Assembly (NCBI GenBank): GCA_021781575.1
Contig: JAJXWP010000005.1
Span: 84,205-148,204, forward strand
Reading direction: 5' to 3'
Length of the DNA stretch: 64,000 bases
Source of the DNA: Pseudomonadota bacterium
GTDB taxonomy: Bacteria; Pseudomonadota; Alphaproteobacteria; Rhodospirillales; Magnetospirillaceae
Part shown: positions 63,893-64,000 of the stretch, in pieces
Numbering within the stretch: position 1 is the first letter of the stretch
Layout: every line of letters starts with the position of its first letter
The notes under the pieces: model-generated
Seen by the model: the letters and a program-made list of their open reading frames with translations, nothing else
The model's database searches: none
What the model was told of the DNA's origin: nothing
Translations under genes and position numbers: made by a program

Positions 63893-64000
63893 GTCGAGTA
63901 GGCACGGGAGATTGCTCTCCCGCGCCTCTCACAGAACCGGACGTGCGGATCACGCATCCGGCTCTTTGGATCGGTATATCAGAGCGCCAGCGATAGCTGC
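63893..64000 (-). mobile_element. 3' end of a bacterial group II intron (domains V and VI)
   Basis: Read on the minus strand, 63964-63933 is a 32-base hairpin starting GAGCCGGA and ending UCCGGUUCU. It has the AGC triad and a 2-base CG bulge: catalytic domain V. It is followed by GUGAGA and a stem GGCGCGGGAGA-GCAA-UCUCCCGUGCC (63926-63901): domain VI with a GNRA loop. The strand then ends CUACUCGAC, with an unpaired branch A near the end. The predicted 3' splice site is about 63893/63892. The rest of the intron and any reverse transcriptase lie beyond the window. Confidence 0.8.

Overview
The window is high-GC, densely packed bacterial chromosome with no phage, CRISPR array, rRNA or recognisable tRNA. 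Several families point to an alphaproteobacterium: the Tad pilus genes, the yebC-ruvCAB-ybgC-tolQRAB-pal order, the F1Fo ATPase zeta inhibitor, an RcdA/DUF1465 protein, an LdtR-type MarR regulator, purC-purS, and hisZ next to purA. Two chemoreceptors and the overall gene set suggest Rhodospirillaceae (Magnetospirillum/Phaeospirillum-like). The genus is inference.

Layout. 1-23.6 kb is almost all on the minus strand: a truncated gene, then purA-hisZ, a cytosolic CZB chemoreceptor, and a long series read as cpoB-tilS-ftsH-folP-glmM-thiD-dehydratase-serC-serA. Upstream of it is an envelope and recombination operon, yebC-ruvCAB-ybgC-tolQRAB-pal, that ends at a strong terminator. 23.9-33.9 kb holds a Cache-type chemoreceptor behind a Fur-box-like site, DUF1178, a nitrilase-family amidase, glutaredoxin, ComF, a methyltransferase, sfsA, map, radC, DedA, an LdtR-like regulator and a Sel1 protein. 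34-46.4 kb is a Tad/Flp pilus region (flp, cpaA, cpaB, cpaC, cpaD, tadZ, tadA, tadB, tadC). A separate tadD, a free-standing secretin N-domain protein, a receiver protein with a degenerate GGDEF domain and a Crp/Fnr regulator flank it. 46.5-55.9 kb has purine genes (purB, purC, purS), ATPase zeta, a class I aldolase, thiE and the EF-P modification set epmA/epmB/efp. 56-64 kb has an inositol monophosphatase, an OmpA protein with a MotA/TolQ-like and MotB-like pair, rpmE, a membrane class III adenylate cyclase, an RcdA-like protein, a small heat-shock gene and the 3' end of a group II intron.

The most interesting non-coding signals are: a ROSE-like RNA thermometer in front of hsp20; group II intron domains V and VI at the right edge; a three-copy structured repeat with one compensatory base-pair change; a perfect 48-nt palindrome over the stop codon of the secretin N-domain gene; and a hairpin masking the serC ribosome-binding site. 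A 44-residue lipoprotein gene at 52222-52356 is easily missed. Most coding calls rest on conserved family sequence and are secure. Starts were moved where a longer open frame began upstream of the conserved N-terminus.
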